Shown: positions 50,523-59,770 of the stretch, one piece after another
Position numbering within the stretch: position 1 is the first letter of the stretch
How the letters are laid out: each line of letters opens with the position of its first letter
Virus record (IMG/VR): IMGVR_UViG_3300015360_000023
Location: 1-64,000 of that record
Source: a virus
Length of the DNA stretch: 64,000 bases
Strand: one strand, 5' to 3'
The notes under the pieces: generated by a model
What the model was told of the DNA's origin: nothing
What the model saw: the letters and a program-made list of their open reading frames with translations, nothing else
The model's database searches: none
Translations under genes and position numbers: made by a program

Positions 50523-50936
50523 TTACACCTTTTGGATCATAAGTTTCGTATCTGCATCAGCGGTCTCTGCATTTTCATTTGCAAAGATTTCATCAGATTT
50601 CTTTTGGTCATCTTCTGAGACATTAAGTTCTTCATAATTTTCTTCTTTAATGCTGAGCATAGATCTTTCTCTAGTTGGGATAAATGTTTCGCGGGTAAGT
50701 GGAATATTTGCTATTAAAACCTCTGGAGCGACCTTACGTACGATTATCTTATCTCTTTTCTTGAAGATAGAACCTGATTCAACGGATTTTTTAAGCTGAT
50801 CAACCTTGTATTGATAATGCTTTGTGTCCATTAAGTTAACTGAACTATACGCCTTTATTGTGAGATTCAAGTCAGCTAAACTAACATTCATCTTAGAGAT
50901 GTTGGTTACCCAAAATGTAACTGCTTCTTTTTTCAT
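50523..50936 (-). CDS. Hypothetical phage protein, first gene of reverse operon
   Basis: The product is 137 residues. The N-terminal 60 residues (TFWVTNISKMNVSLADLNLTIKAYSSVNLMD) look like a small beta domain with the N-I-S-x-x-x-V-x-L-x-D-L pattern that I recall from phage proteins of unknown function. The middle is basic and the C-terminus is acidic and probably disordered. It leads the 50936-50024 unit, opposite to the fibre genes, and shares a divergent gap with the 51016 gene. Confidence 0.58.
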   Translation of the reverse strand: MKKEAVTFWVTNISKMNVSLADLNLTIKAYSSVNLMDTKHYQYKVDQLKKSVESGSIFKKRDKIIVRKVAPEVLIANIPLTRETFIPTRERSMLSIKEENYEELNVSEDDQKKSDEIFANENAETADADTKLMIQKV

Positions 50937-51015
50937 ATTATAATGTTGATTTATTCCTAAAAATTGGCGCTACTACTATTTAAGTATTGTATTGCTAGCG
51001 TATTTTAGGAGAATT
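50937..51015. promoter_or_regulatory. Divergent promoter region
   Basis: This 79-base gap separates the reverse operon from the fibre genes. It is AT-rich, with ATTATAATG (50938-50946) close to the reverse start and GTATTGTATTGC near 50985 on the forward side, then AGGAG before the forward ATG. Promoters in both directions are expected, but no precise assignment is possible. Confidence 0.35.
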
Positions 51016-51483
51016 ATGAGCAAAAGCAACACTTGGGAAACCGATCTATTAAAACTTGTATTTCAGAACATTGATGCCGCTCTAATTGGTGATGCAGTCG
51101 GACTTCGTGGCTCATCAACTGCCGGAGTTCTTTATTTAAGCCTACATACAGCCGATCCTACCGAAGGGGGCGCTCAAAATAGTTCAGAGGCAAACTATAC
51201 AAATTACACAAGAATTTCACTTGTAAGAAGTGCTGGAGCTTGGACTGTTACCGCTGTAGATGTTGGTCCCTCAACAGTATCTAATGCCGCTCAAGTTACC
51301 TTCCCTCAGGCAGGCCTGGCCTCTCCAACTAATGTTATTTCACACGTAGGAGTTGGTACGGCTCTTACTGGTGGCGCTGGTAAACTTCTATACTCTGGTG
51401 TTTTAGCAACAGGAACTTTAACAGTTAATCAAAATATTACCCCAAGTTTCGGGGCAGGTCAATTAGTAATTACCGAAGATTAA
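51016..51483 (+). CDS. Small tail-associated structural protein
   Basis: The product is 155 residues from the ATG at 51016, with AGGAG at 51007-51011. The layout is that of a widespread group of phage structural proteins: a helical start (ETDLLKLVFQNI), LYLSLHTADPTEGG, SSEANYTNYTRISL, a strand VTFPQAG, then ISHVGVGTA and GKLLYSGVL near the end. These are beta-sandwich proteins encoded near fibre and baseplate genes, with no assigned enzyme activity. It precedes the large glycine-rich fibre by 17 bases. Confidence 0.65.
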   Translation: MSKSNTWETDLLKLVFQNIDAALIGDAVGLRGSSTAGVLYLSLHTADPTEGGAQNSSEANYTNYTRISLVRSAGAWTVTAVDVGPSTVSNAAQVTFPQAGLASPTNVISHVGVGTALTGGAGKLLYSGVLATGTLTVNQNITPSFGAGQLVITED

Positions 51484-51500
51484 TTTAATGTGGAGATGAT

Positions 51501-54500
51501 ATGGAACAGTTTGCGAATAATGCAGACTCCACATTAAATGGAGCAATCAATAATTCTACAACTTCTATTGTTGTAGCTAATGGTTCTTCGTTTCCTTCAG
51601 TTGGAGATTTTAGATTAATTATTGGCTCTGATCCAGATACTGCCGAATATGTTTTAGCCACCGCTCGCTCTGGAAATACAATTACTGTTGTAAGAGGTCA
51701 AGAAGGATCCTCCCCTCAATCATGGGTTGATGGAACTACAGTTACTCATATCCTTACTAAGGGTGCCGTTGAAGCACTTCGAGATACTCTTAAAGGTAAA
51801 ACACTTCACTCTTCATTAGAAACAATTAGCAATCCTCAAGATGGTTACGCTCTTACTTGGATTAATATCGATGGCTATTGGGCAGCTCGTCCAGGTAGTC
51901 CTTTTACTGTTGTAGGTAATGAGTTATCTACTACTGGCAACATAACTGCTGCAAAATATTCATCAGGAACTATTCCTCTTACAACTGTTGGATATAGTTA
52001 TGTATCAGATGCCAATCAATCATTTACGGTACCTGCTGGTGTAACCAGTCTTAAAGTTAAAATGTGGGGGCCTGGCGGTGGCACCGGAAACTATTCCGCT
52101 TCAGGTGGTGGTGGTGCTGGTGGTTATAGCACAGGCTTCATTTCTGTTACTCCGGGTGAACAGCTAATTCTTGTAATTGGTAGTGGTGGTAAAAAACCAG
52201 TATCTACTAATGGTAATGGTGGTTTAGGTGGTTGGCCAGGAGGTGGATATGGTACTAGAGGAGATGCTTCTGGTGGTGGCGGTGGTGGTTACTCAGGTAT
52301 TTTTACTGGCTCTATAAGTCAAGCTAATGCAATTGTTATTGCTGGTGGTGGTGGTGGTGCTAGCGGATTTGGTAACTATGGAGCCGGTGGCGGCGGTGGT
52401 TTAACTGGGGGATCTGGAGTAGGGCAAGCAGGTAAAGGTGGCTCTCAGGTAGCGGGAGGCTTGAATGGAAATAGTACTTCATCTCCAGCGTATACTGTTG
52501 GAGGTATGTTTACTGGTGGTGTCGCTTTCACGGACAACACAACTTCTGTAGGAGTTGATTGTGGTGGTGGTGGTTCTGGATATTGGGGTGGTGGTGCAGG
52601 TCAAGGAGATGGGGCAGCCGGTGGCGGAGGTTCTGGGTTCCTTCATGCCACTAGAATAACGAGTGGAGCAACAACAGCGGGCGCTAATGCTCCTTCAGGC
52701 GCAACTGCTGCTCAGCCAGCTAATATTACAGACATAAATTATGTTGCTGGAGTTGGCCTTGGTGGCGCTGCAAGCGGCTCTGGAAACAATGGTGGTGATG
52801 GCTACATTGTATTTCAATGGGGCGGACTTACCAGCTTTGACAATGATTCGATAGATTTAGCTAACGGCTCAAGTATTACCATTTTGGAAAATAATCTTAC
52901 TATTTCTCCAGGATCTAATGGAACACTTACTTTAAGTAGTTTTGCGTCTGGTACTGGCGGAATAACCCTAGCATCAGGAGGTGATGTAATTGTATCTTCT
53001 GGAGGTGCTTCAAAATATAAAATCTACTCTTCTGGAGCCGTGGTAATTGGTGATGCCGTTAACAACGATACGTCAGCAGAAGCTCAGGCCGGTCTGGCTG
53101 GAGCATTAATAAATATAAGTGCTGCTACCGGCACGGCCACATCTATTTCTAATCAAGCATTAGTCTATAACATTGCTGGCGTATTAGTTACACAAGGCCA
53201 TTCTGGAGTCACTGCTAGAGTTGGTACTACTGACATTGTCACTATAACGTCCACTGGCGCAACTATTACTGGAGAGACTTGGTCAACACAGCGCCTTCGA
53301 TTGGGCGCGTTAGGAAATACCTCCGCTACAATAACTGGGTCATCAATCACTGGTGCTAACGATACTATATTTGCACATTCAAATGTAGATGTAGTATCAC
53401 GTTTAATAACTTCTCTTAATAGTGGTACTAGCGTTAATAGTACACTAAATACGGGTGCTGGCGGTAGCGCCACAATAGGATTATCAATCGTTGCTGCTGG
53501 AACAACTTACACAGGCATTCCTGCATGGACAGGAAATGCAACGATTGAGCAGGTTGGGGCCACCACATCTTCATTGCTATTTAGTAAAGTATTAGGCAAT
53601 GGAACTTCTCGTGCTGTTACTGGTCGTATCTGGCAATCTGGTGCCTGGACAATTGGTGATGCAGCTAATAATGATACTTCAGCTGAAGCACAAGCCGGTC
53701 TTACTGGTCCACTTATCAATCTTTCTCCAGCCACAGGAACATTTACTAGTACAGCCAACCAAGCTCTTAATTTCAATATTGCGGGAGCACATCATATTCA
53801 AGGTAATACTGAAGTTAGATTTGACATAGCAGCAAATTTGGCTGGCTATTTTGATTCTAATAGAACATTTAGAATAGGTCCAAGCGCCTCCTCCAGTGCA
53901 ACCACATTTGGTGGTTATGTTATGCCTACCTCAGGCGAGAGCATGTATGGTTATAATGCGTCTGGCGATTTTGCCATGAGGTATGTTTCAGGTTCAACAT
54001 CAAATCATGCCTTCATTGATTTGCTTAATACTGCTGGTGGCGCATCAACAATGGTAATGATGCGTATTGCTGCCGGTGGTACTGCCAGTGGTGTGGCTGC
54101 TTGGGCAGGAAATGGTTTTATTGAACAGGGTGGGTCCTCTACATCTTGTATAGCATATACAGCTACTAATAATACTGGTGGCGGTAGAATTGCAACTGGA
54201 AGAATGTATCAGTCAGGCGCATGGTGTATTGGTGATGCCACTATCAATGATACTTCAGCAGAAGCCCAAGCCGGGTTAACTGGCCCGCTTCTAAACATTA
54301 CTCAAATCACTGGCGGTTCATTAACTTCAATTGCTAACCAATCCCTACATTATAATAGTGCTGGTGTAAATACTTTACAGGGTCATGTTGGTCATGCGTT
54401 AATTGCAAATACTACTACAGTAGCCTCTACATCTACTACTAAATTTATTACTAACGTTGGTAGGAGAGTTAATACTGTAGTAACTACCACAAGCTTAGGC

Positions 54501-54746
54501 GTTTCTGCTGGAACAGAAGTTATTATCGTTGGCGCCATTGCCTCTAGCGTTACAATTACCTTGCCATCAGGTCCAACAGCTGGAGATATTTACACTGTCA
54601 AAGATCAGCTTGGAAACGCTGCAACCAAAAACATAATTATTAGCGGGAATGGCAATAATATAGATGACAATTCATCATATACGATGAATGCTAATTATCA
54701 AAGTATTACTGTCATATTTGCTAATGGTTCTTGGAGTGTAATCTAA
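51501..54746 (+). CDS. Large tail fibre/adhesin with glycine-rich domain and three internal repeats
   Basis: The product is 1081 residues. N-terminus (1-95): a small attachment domain (TLNGAINNSTTSIVVANGSSFPSVGDFRLII...VVRGQEGSS). Residues about 170-450: FTVPAGVTSLKVKMWGPGGGTG followed by many Gly runs, the glycine-rich adhesin type whose polyglycine helices display receptor-binding loops. From about 500 on there are three copies of (S/Q)SGA--IGDA-(N/I)NDTSAEAQAGL-G-L-N(I/L). The C-terminal 90 residues (VTITLPSG...NIIISGNGNNIDD) form a domain shared with the next gene. It is likely the main host-recognition fibre. GGAG precedes the ATG. Confidence 0.75.
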   Translation: MEQFANNADSTLNGAINNSTTSIVVANGSSFPSVGDFRLIIGSDPDTAEYVLATARSGNTITVVRGQEGSSPQSWVDGTTVTHILTKGAVEALRDTLKGKTLHSSLETISNPQDGYALTWINIDGYWAARPGSPFTVVGNELSTTGNITAAKYSSGTIPLTTVGYSYVSDANQSFTVPAGVTSLKVKMWGPGGGTGNYSASGGGGAGGYSTGFISVTPGEQLILVIGSGGKKPVSTNGNGGLGGWPGGGYGTRGDASGGGGGGYSGIFTGSISQANAIVIAGGGGGASGFGNYGAGGGGGLTGGSGVGQAGKGGSQVAGGLNGNSTSSPAYTVGGMFTGGVAFTDNTTSVGVDCGGGGSGYWGGGAGQGDGAAGGGGSGFLHATRITSGATTAGANAPSGATAAQPANITDINYVAGVGLGGAASGSGNNGGDGYIVFQWGGLTSFDNDSIDLANGSSITILENNLTISPGSNGTLTLSSFASGTGGITLASGGDVIVSSGGASKYKIYSSGAVVIGDAVNNDTSAEAQAGLAGALINISAATGTATSISNQALVYNIAGVLVTQGHSGVTARVGTTDIVTITSTGATITGETWSTQRLRLGALGNTSATITGSSITGANDTIFAHSNVDVVSRLITSLNSGTSVNSTLNTGAGGSATIGLSIVAAGTTYTGIPAWTGNATIEQVGATTSSLLFSKVLGNGTSRAVTGRIWQSGAWTIGDAANNDTSAEAQAGLTGPLINLSPATGTFTSTANQALNFNIAGAHHIQGNTEVRFDIAANLAGYFDSNRTFRIGPSASSSATTFGGYVMPTSGESMYGYNASGDFAMRYVSGSTSNHAFIDLLNTAGGASTMVMMRIAAGGTASGVAAWAGNGFIEQGGSSTSCIAYTATNNTGGGRIATGRMYQSGAWCIGDATINDTSAEAQAGLTGPLLNITQITGGSLTSIANQSLHYNSAGVNTLQGHVGHALIANTTTVASTSTTKFITNVGRRVNTVVTTTSLGVSAGTEVIIVGAIASSVTITLPSGPTAGDIYTVKDQLGNAATKNIIISGNGNNIDDNSSYTMNANYQSITVIFANGSWSVI
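53029..54400 (+). repeat. Three dispersed repeats in the large fibre gene
   Basis: Units of about 190 bases start near 53029, 53635 and 54211, that is about 580-610 bases apart. All encode SGA--IGDA---NDTSAEAQAGL-G-L-NI followed by NQ(A/S)L-(Y/F)N-AG. Sequence between them differs, suggesting duplication of a larger shaft segment followed by divergence. Confidence 0.75.
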
Positions 54747-56266
54747 TGTCTTATCAATCTTTTCCTAAAGCTACAAGTTCAATAAATGACGGATACGTAT
54801 TAACATACGTAGCTTCTGATGGATATTGGTCACCTAGACCAATTGGACAAACTTGGCAAACAGTTTATGATGTTAATTTTGCTACTCTTCCTACTCAGTC
54901 ATTTAGCGGTAACGGTAATGTAACTGTTGATGGCAAACAGTGGACTGTGGAAAATTTTGGAGCAGCAACCTCGTTTGGTATAGTGAATGGAACAGGTTTG
55001 CAGTTTGTATGTAACACCTCCAATACTGATTATAATAACTCAACAAGAAATGGTTTAATACTTAGTACAAAAGTTAGTAATCTATATCCTCAATTTGGAT
55101 TAACAAACCATAAAGTAAGAATTACTAGTTATGTTACCAATAATGCTGATCAGAATTATGAATTTCTTGTTTTTGGATTTGAAGATAGTGATTCTCCAAC
55201 ATCTCTAAATTATACTTTACTTAAAGGATATCAAAATGGAGCTATGTTGGCCCAAAAGGGAACTTTAAGTGGTAGCTCTAATCCTAATTTAGATACAACT
55301 AATACTAACGATGATGTATTACAAGTTACTGCAAATTTACCAACTCATTTTGAAATGAATACTGGTTTATATTCTGGAAACTTTCCAACACAAGATAATC
55401 TAAGACAACGTAGAGTATATATGCGTTCAGGTGAATTTACACCAAGCATTTCCAATTCTCAGGATTTGAATGTTGTATTTTCTGCTATTACTAATAATGC
55501 TAATGGTAATTTTGTGGCCAATGTTATTAGATTTAAAGTAGAAGTATTAGCTCCTGGAGGCTCCGCCCCAGTATCTACTGTAAATAATGCAGTGGACTCT
55601 AATGCACAATTTACATCTGTCTTAGATAATGTTGTAGCAAATGGATCATATCCTAGCACAGTAGCTACTAACTGGAGTGGATCATATACTGCTGATGGTT
55701 ATAGTAAAGTAATCATTATAGGCACCGCCGCTGGTGGTATGGGCACAAGCGGTGCGCAAATGCATTTAAATCTTAAAATTGATGGAGCTACAGTTAAAAC
55801 TGTAAGTAGATATTCTAATAACAATGGTATTCACGCAGTATTTCCTACTTTATTTCATAGTACGATATTATCTTCTGGAAATCATACTATCGCTTTAACA
55901 CAGACAGGAACTTCTGGATTTAATGATTTTAATGATTTTGCTAGTATATGGGTTTATAAAGTTGCCAATGTAACAAATTTGGGATGGGAATCAACCCAAA
56001 CCGCTAATTTTACTGCAAGCACCTTTAATACATATATTCCGGTTGATACTGCAAGCAATGCAGTTACCATTACGTTACCACTGTCTCCAGATAATGGCGA
56101 GCGCCACATTATTGCTGATGTTGGTGGGTTAGCAGCTACCAATAATATTACAGTAAATGGTAATGGTCGTAATATAATTGGTTCTTCCACTTATGTTATT
56201 ACTGGCTCTTATAATACATTAGAAGTTGCATATCATGCTGAAAAGAATATTTGGGTGATTATATGA
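54746..56266 (+). CDS. Tail fibre-like protein
   Basis: The product is 506 residues, starting on the last base of the previous stop (TAATG); the slightly longer start at 54731 is inside the upstream gene. The N-terminal segment INDGYVLTYVASDGYWSPRP repeats a phrase of the upstream fibre (QDGYALTWINIDGYWAARP). The centre is a lectin-like beta region (LPTHFEMNTGLYSGNFP), then a second beta domain (about 290-400). The last 90 residues match the upstream fibre's C-terminal domain (VTITLPLSPDNG, NITVNGNGRNI). Probably a paralogous fibre in the same complex. Confidence 0.7.
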   Translation: MSYQSFPKATSSINDGYVLTYVASDGYWSPRPIGQTWQTVYDVNFATLPTQSFSGNGNVTVDGKQWTVENFGAATSFGIVNGTGLQFVCNTSNTDYNNSTRNGLILSTKVSNLYPQFGLTNHKVRITSYVTNNADQNYEFLVFGFEDSDSPTSLNYTLLKGYQNGAMLAQKGTLSGSSNPNLDTTNTNDDVLQVTANLPTHFEMNTGLYSGNFPTQDNLRQRRVYMRSGEFTPSISNSQDLNVVFSAITNNANGNFVANVIRFKVEVLAPGGSAPVSTVNNAVDSNAQFTSVLDNVVANGSYPSTVATNWSGSYTADGYSKVIIIGTAAGGMGTSGAQMHLNLKIDGATVKTVSRYSNNNGIHAVFPTLFHSTILSSGNHTIALTQTGTSGFNDFNDFASIWVYKVANVTNLGWESTQTANFTASTFNTYIPVDTASNAVTITLPLSPDNGERHIIADVGGLAATNNITVNGNGRNIIGSSTYVITGSYNTLEVAYHAEKNIWVII

Positions 56267-57021
56267 GTTATCTTACAGACACAATACGAAGAGGTACTTT
56301 CGCTAATCGTCCCTCTTCTGCTCCTGATGGTACACTATATGTGTGTACGGATGGACCAGTACAATTCGTGAGAAAAGGTGGAGCTTGGCATCCTTATCAT
56401 GGCTCTATGGCGCTAGTTCAACCAGTTGCCGCTTCTAATTTTACAATTAATCAAACTAGTAATAATGGTACACTAACAGATGATGCAGGCGGCCTATTTT
56501 TTACAGCTTTAAGTAGAAATATTGGTGAAGATGTTATCTTTGCAACCCAAACTAATCCCGGTGGAACTGGAGCAGCCTATACATTAACAGTTGGTTTTAT
56601 TCCAAATCCTGGAAGTAGAAATGGAACTGCTGGGTGGTTTAATTATCATTTTACTGGAATAGGTCTATTTAATTCAAGCACTAATCAAATTAAAGCTCTA
56701 ACAGTTTATACTACAGGCACCGGAGAGTTTCGTTTACAACTTATCAGTAAAACTGGACTTTTGGGCAGTGGTTCGGCCTCTATTGACTATGGGGCATATT
56801 CTTTTGCATCTGCATCTATGGTATGGTTTAGAGTTCAAGATGATGGAGTTACTAATAGAACTTGGTCAGTTTCAAATGATGGTAAACATTTTAAAGCACT
56901 TGCAATTGAAGCAAGAACTACGGGATTTTCTAGTCAGCCTGATAGAATTGGAATGTATATGAATGCCTGGAATGCAGACGCAACAATGACTATTCTAAGC
57001 CATCAATTAATTAGTCCATGA
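56263..57021 (+). CDS. Fibre-associated beta-rich protein
   Basis: The product is 252 residues, overlapping the previous stop (ATGA). The opening (DTIRRGTFANRPSSAPDGTLYVCTDGPVQFVRKGGAWHPYHG) is a phrase seen in many phage fibre proteins next to a lectin-like domain. The remainder is a jelly-roll-like beta domain (GLFFTALSRNIGEDVIFATQ...MVWFRVQDDG...RTWSVSNDGKHF) like those that bind carbohydrates. It is part of the same operon as the fibres and is probably a receptor-binding accessory. Confidence 0.68.
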   Translation: MSYLTDTIRRGTFANRPSSAPDGTLYVCTDGPVQFVRKGGAWHPYHGSMALVQPVAASNFTINQTSNNGTLTDDAGGLFFTALSRNIGEDVIFATQTNPGGTGAAYTLTVGFIPNPGSRNGTAGWFNYHFTGIGLFNSSTNQIKALTVYTTGTGEFRLQLISKTGLLGSGSASIDYGAYSFASASMVWFRVQDDGVTNRTWSVSNDGKHFKALAIEARTTGFSSQPDRIGMYMNAWNADATMTILSHQLISP

Positions 57022-57031
57022 GGTAATGTAA

Positions 57032-58108
57032 ATGTCATTTGTTGGGCAATTAGGATTACGAGAAAGTCAACCAGGCAATCTCCAGCTTGGAATTATTTCA
57101 TCTGTGTCTTTGATTAGCGCACAGATTGATGGGACTTCGACTATCGCTGCCTCTTTGGCTGCATCTGGTGCCTTAACTGCTCAAGTGGATAATATTGCAG
57201 CTATTGATGCATCGCTCACAGGAAGTGCTGCTGGGAGCGCTACCATCGATAATGCGGCTGCTATCTCAGCTACTATTACCGGAATTTATCTAGTAGAGTC
57301 AACTATAAATGGATTTTCTAATACTTCGTTTTCTCTTTTAGCTGCTGGAGATATGATAGTAACTGAAAATAATACTGCAAATGTTTCTGCAAATCTTGTA
57401 GCAAATGGAAGTTTATCATCCACTATTCTTAATGTCGCAACTGTTTCCGCTAATCTCACAGCAGATGGTATTATTGCAAGCTCTATTCTAAATACATCGA
57501 CAGTTAGCGCGGTTGTTCATGCCTTTGGTAATATTTCTAGTCAATCTAATAATCAAGGAACTATAACCGGATCTATTATTGGAACATATCCAATGTCTGC
57601 CGTAATTACTGGCACTTCTAATGTAGATGTTAGTCTTTCTGGTATAGTTAGTGCATTAGCCATTATAAATGGTACTTCTGCCGTTACTGGTAGCTTGGCT
57701 GGAATTGCTCCAATCAGTGCCACTGTCGATGGAACATCTGAATTTTTAATAGGCTATTCTTTTATAAAAGCAGAAATAGCGGGAACTTCCACTATATTTG
57801 CTAGATTATTTAATTATCTTCAAGATAAAGCTATTATAGATCCGATTGATCTAGAAGATACCAATATCTTTGTTCATTCTCCGCCAATATCTCAATACAT
57901 TAAAAAAATTATTATTGTAGATCCTACTGTTCCTCCAGTTGTGCCAGTAAATAATTCTATAATGGCTTCTGGCAATAAACTAAATGGTCCATTCTCTTCC
58001 GTCCTTCTGAAACATATTGTTCCTCCACCACCTCCGGAACCACCAGAGCCACCACCATTACCTCCTGAAGATATTCCAATAGTTAGTTCGGGTATAAAAG
58101 TGCATTAA
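57032..58108 (+). CDS. Repeat protein with eleven 20-residue units and Pro-rich tail
   Basis: The product is 358 residues. From residue 29 to about 248 the sequence divides exactly into eleven 20-residue units with hydrophobics at fixed places (S-A-x-I-x-G-T-S-x-I-x-A-S-L-x-A), a strong sign of a beta-solenoid or stacked beta-strands. A helical piece and a 30-residue Pro-rich linker (PPPPPEPPEPPPLPP) follow, ending in VSSGIKVH. GAGG precedes the ATG. It is likely a rigid spacer in the tail fibre or baseplate. No family is recognised. Confidence 0.65.
   Translation: MSFVGQLGLRESQPGNLQLGIISSVSLISAQIDGTSTIAASLAASGALTAQVDNIAAIDASLTGSAAGSATIDNAAAISATITGIYLVESTINGFSNTSFSLLAAGDMIVTENNTANVSANLVANGSLSSTILNVATVSANLTADGIIASSILNTSTVSAVVHAFGNISSQSNNQGTITGSIIGTYPMSAVITGTSNVDVSLSGIVSALAIINGTSAVTGSLAGIAPISATVDGTSEFLIGYSFIKAEIAGTSTIFARLFNYLQDKAIIDPIDLEDTNIFVHSPPISQYIKKIIIVDPTVPPVVPVNNSIMASGNKLNGPFSSVLLKHIVPPPPPEPPEPPPLPPEDIPIVSSGIKVH
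57116..57775 (+). repeat. 60-base (20-codon) coding repeat array
   Basis: Eleven consecutive 20-codon units run from 57116 to 57775. Similarity is at the protein level (SAxIxGTSxIxASL); DNA copies are diverged, so this is not a recent satellite and not CRISPR-like. The last unit is less regular. Confidence 0.75.
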
Positions 58109-58129
58109 ACAGCATAGTAAAAGGATAAC

Positions 58130-58483
58130 ATGAGCGCTACAGAACTTTATTATTTCCCAGGACAAAAAGCCACAGTTTTTTTGGAAACTTTGAATGCTAG
58201 CGGTGTGCGTGCAGACGGTTACACCGCTCCTGATGGTTATCCAAGCATCACTAGAGTAATTTTCCCTGATCTTTCTTTAGCTTCCGCTTTTCCACAGAAT
58301 ATGGTTAAGCTAGATGTTGGTCTTTATTTCTTTCAATTTACTTTGCCAACTGGAGCTGCATCTGTCGGCAGTTACTTGGTAGATGGATATTATAATCTGC
58401 CAGGTACTGGTAATTATAGCAGGAAGTTATGGCAGATCATAGTAACAGCGCCGTTTGGTAACTTCGGCACAACCTCAGGATAA
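58130..58483 (+). CDS. Small beta-sandwich tail protein
   Basis: The product is 117 residues with AAAGGA before the ATG. It has an Ig-like pattern (ATVFLETLNASGVRADGYTAPDGYPSITRVIFPD...GLYFFQFTLPTG...GSYLVDGYYN) with three DGY tripeptides. It closely parallels the N-terminal 100 residues of the next protein, so the two are paralogous domains. Likely a baseplate or fibre-adapter component. Confidence 0.62.
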   Translation: MSATELYYFPGQKATVFLETLNASGVRADGYTAPDGYPSITRVIFPDLSLASAFPQNMVKLDVGLYFFQFTLPTGAASVGSYLVDGYYNLPGTGNYSRKLWQIIVTAPFGNFGTTSG

Positions 58484-58485
58484 CA

Positions 58486-59385
58486 ATGGTAATCAAAGCT
58501 CGCGGAGAATTGATTGACGTCACAGATCAAGTCAATTTAACTGTACAATTTAGAAACACTGCTGGGACGCCCGTTGATACGGACTCTTTCCCAACAATTT
58601 CTATTGTTCAACCAAGTGGCTTGGTAGCTATGTCTCCTACCTCTGCGGGAGTGGCTCGCATTGGCGTTGGCAAATATTCTTTTATCTACACTGTTCCTAT
58701 CAATGGCCCCTATGGCGTCTTCAATGACATCTGGGTTGGATTCGTTAATGGATTCAGAGTCCAAACTCAGTTTGATTTCGTAGTTCTTCATACTCAAGTC
58801 CCAGCCATCAACATCGATGGTTACGCTCATCTTGGAGATGATCCGGGCTTTCAATATTCACAAGCTGCTATCAAGAACATCAACAAACTTCTTAAGTCTC
58901 TTAAAGCTAGATTAAATAGTTCAGGTAAAGCTAAAGCTACTGATAAATACGGTAACGTAGTTTATGTTGACTGTGATATCTTCTCGATAGACATGTTAGT
59001 TACCTTCTTGGCTACTGCTCTTTGGGATTTCAATCAAGTTCCATTCTTTACCTTCTTCCAATTTGACGATGATAACTTCGTTGAACAATTTGGAGAGATC
59101 CTAGTAGAAGGGGCTACTCTTTATTCTTTGGCTTCAAAGTCTTTGATTGAAAGAGGTCGCGAGTTTCAAGTAACTGATAACGGATTGAATTTCAATCCTC
59201 CTACGGTCAGCGACTTGATGAATACGCAATACAGCGCCTTGCTTTCTCATTACTGGGAAAAGCTAAAGATGATTAAGGCAAGTCTTAGACCCGCCCCCAG
59301 AGGACTAGGCGTATTCTCAATGAACTCTGGTATCAATCCAGCCGTTGCTAGATTACGTCATTTACGTGCTCGCAGAGTTATTTAA
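58486..59385 (+). CDS. Baseplate/tail structural protein
   Basis: The product is 299 residues with AGGA before the ATG. Residues 10-105 form an Ig-like domain (DQVNLTVQFRNTAGTPVDTDSFPTISIVQPSG) related to the preceding gene. After a DGYAHLGDDPG linker, residues 125-290 form a helical domain (LKSLKARLN, FFTFFQFDDDNFVEQFGEILVEGATLYSLASKSLIERGREF) ending in LKMIKASLRPAPRGLGVFS and an Arg-rich tail. This fold order is familiar from phage structural genes near the baseplate, but no specific name can be given. Its stop overlaps the convergent gene by four bases. Confidence 0.62.
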   Translation: MVIKARGELIDVTDQVNLTVQFRNTAGTPVDTDSFPTISIVQPSGLVAMSPTSAGVARIGVGKYSFIYTVPINGPYGVFNDIWVGFVNGFRVQTQFDFVVLHTQVPAINIDGYAHLGDDPGFQYSQAAIKNINKLLKSLKARLNSSGKAKATDKYGNVVYVDCDIFSIDMLVTFLATALWDFNQVPFFTFFQFDDDNFVEQFGEILVEGATLYSLASKSLIERGREFQVTDNGLNFNPPTVSDLMNTQYSALLSHYWEKLKMIKASLRPAPRGLGVFSMNSGINPAVARLRHLRARRVI

Positions 59386-59765
59386 CTGACATTGAATTGC
59401 TGAATAAAATCACGCAATGGCGTTTTGTCGATAATTTTTTCAGGCTCAACTACTACACCTTCAGAGTCGATAGGCTTATCTATAAGCTTACCTAAAAATT
59501 TGATCATTTCAAAATTATCAATATTCTTTCTCATATGAACCCAAGAATAAGTGTCAAAAATCTTATCTGGTTCTTCAAAAGCAAAAATGCCTTGGACTTT
59601 TTCATAAGCTAAACCCGATGTATGCCCAAATAAATCTTTGCCTTTAGGTTGAGCGCGGTAGAAAATCTGAGAATTTTCCTTTGGGACTTCAGGAATTGTT
59701 TCTTGTGCTAGTTTTTCAAACAGTATTGCCTGTTTAAGAATACTATCAGATCTTATTTGTTTCAT
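59382..59765 (-). CDS. Hypothetical protein
   Basis: The product is 127 residues from the ATG at 59765; a TTG two codons earlier is an alternative. The N-terminus (SILKQAILFEKLAQETIPEVP) is helical. The rest is alpha/beta, with IFYRAQPKGKDLFGHTSGLAYEKVQGIFAF and GKLIDKPIDSEGVVVEPEKI. A YRA...G---TSG pattern vaguely recalls ADP-ribosyltransferase-like folds, but the evidence is too weak to claim. It lies downstream of the 2H phosphoesterase gene, separated by a 20-base inverted repeat. Confidence 0.55.
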   Translation of the reverse strand: MKQIRSDSILKQAILFEKLAQETIPEVPKENSQIFYRAQPKGKDLFGHTSGLAYEKVQGIFAFEEPDKIFDTYSWVHMRKNIDNFEMIKFLGKLIDKPIDSEGVVVEPEKIIDKTPLRDFIQQFNVS

Positions 59766-59770
59766 ACACA

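Noticed and set aside
52070-52830. GGT-rich tandem repeats as a possible CRISPR or satellite array
   Set aside because: They encode an in-frame glycine-rich adhesin domain with irregular spacing and no spacers.
57116-57775. 60-base periodicity as a CRISPR array
   Set aside because: Periodicity is at protein level with diverged DNA; there are no conserved direct repeats.
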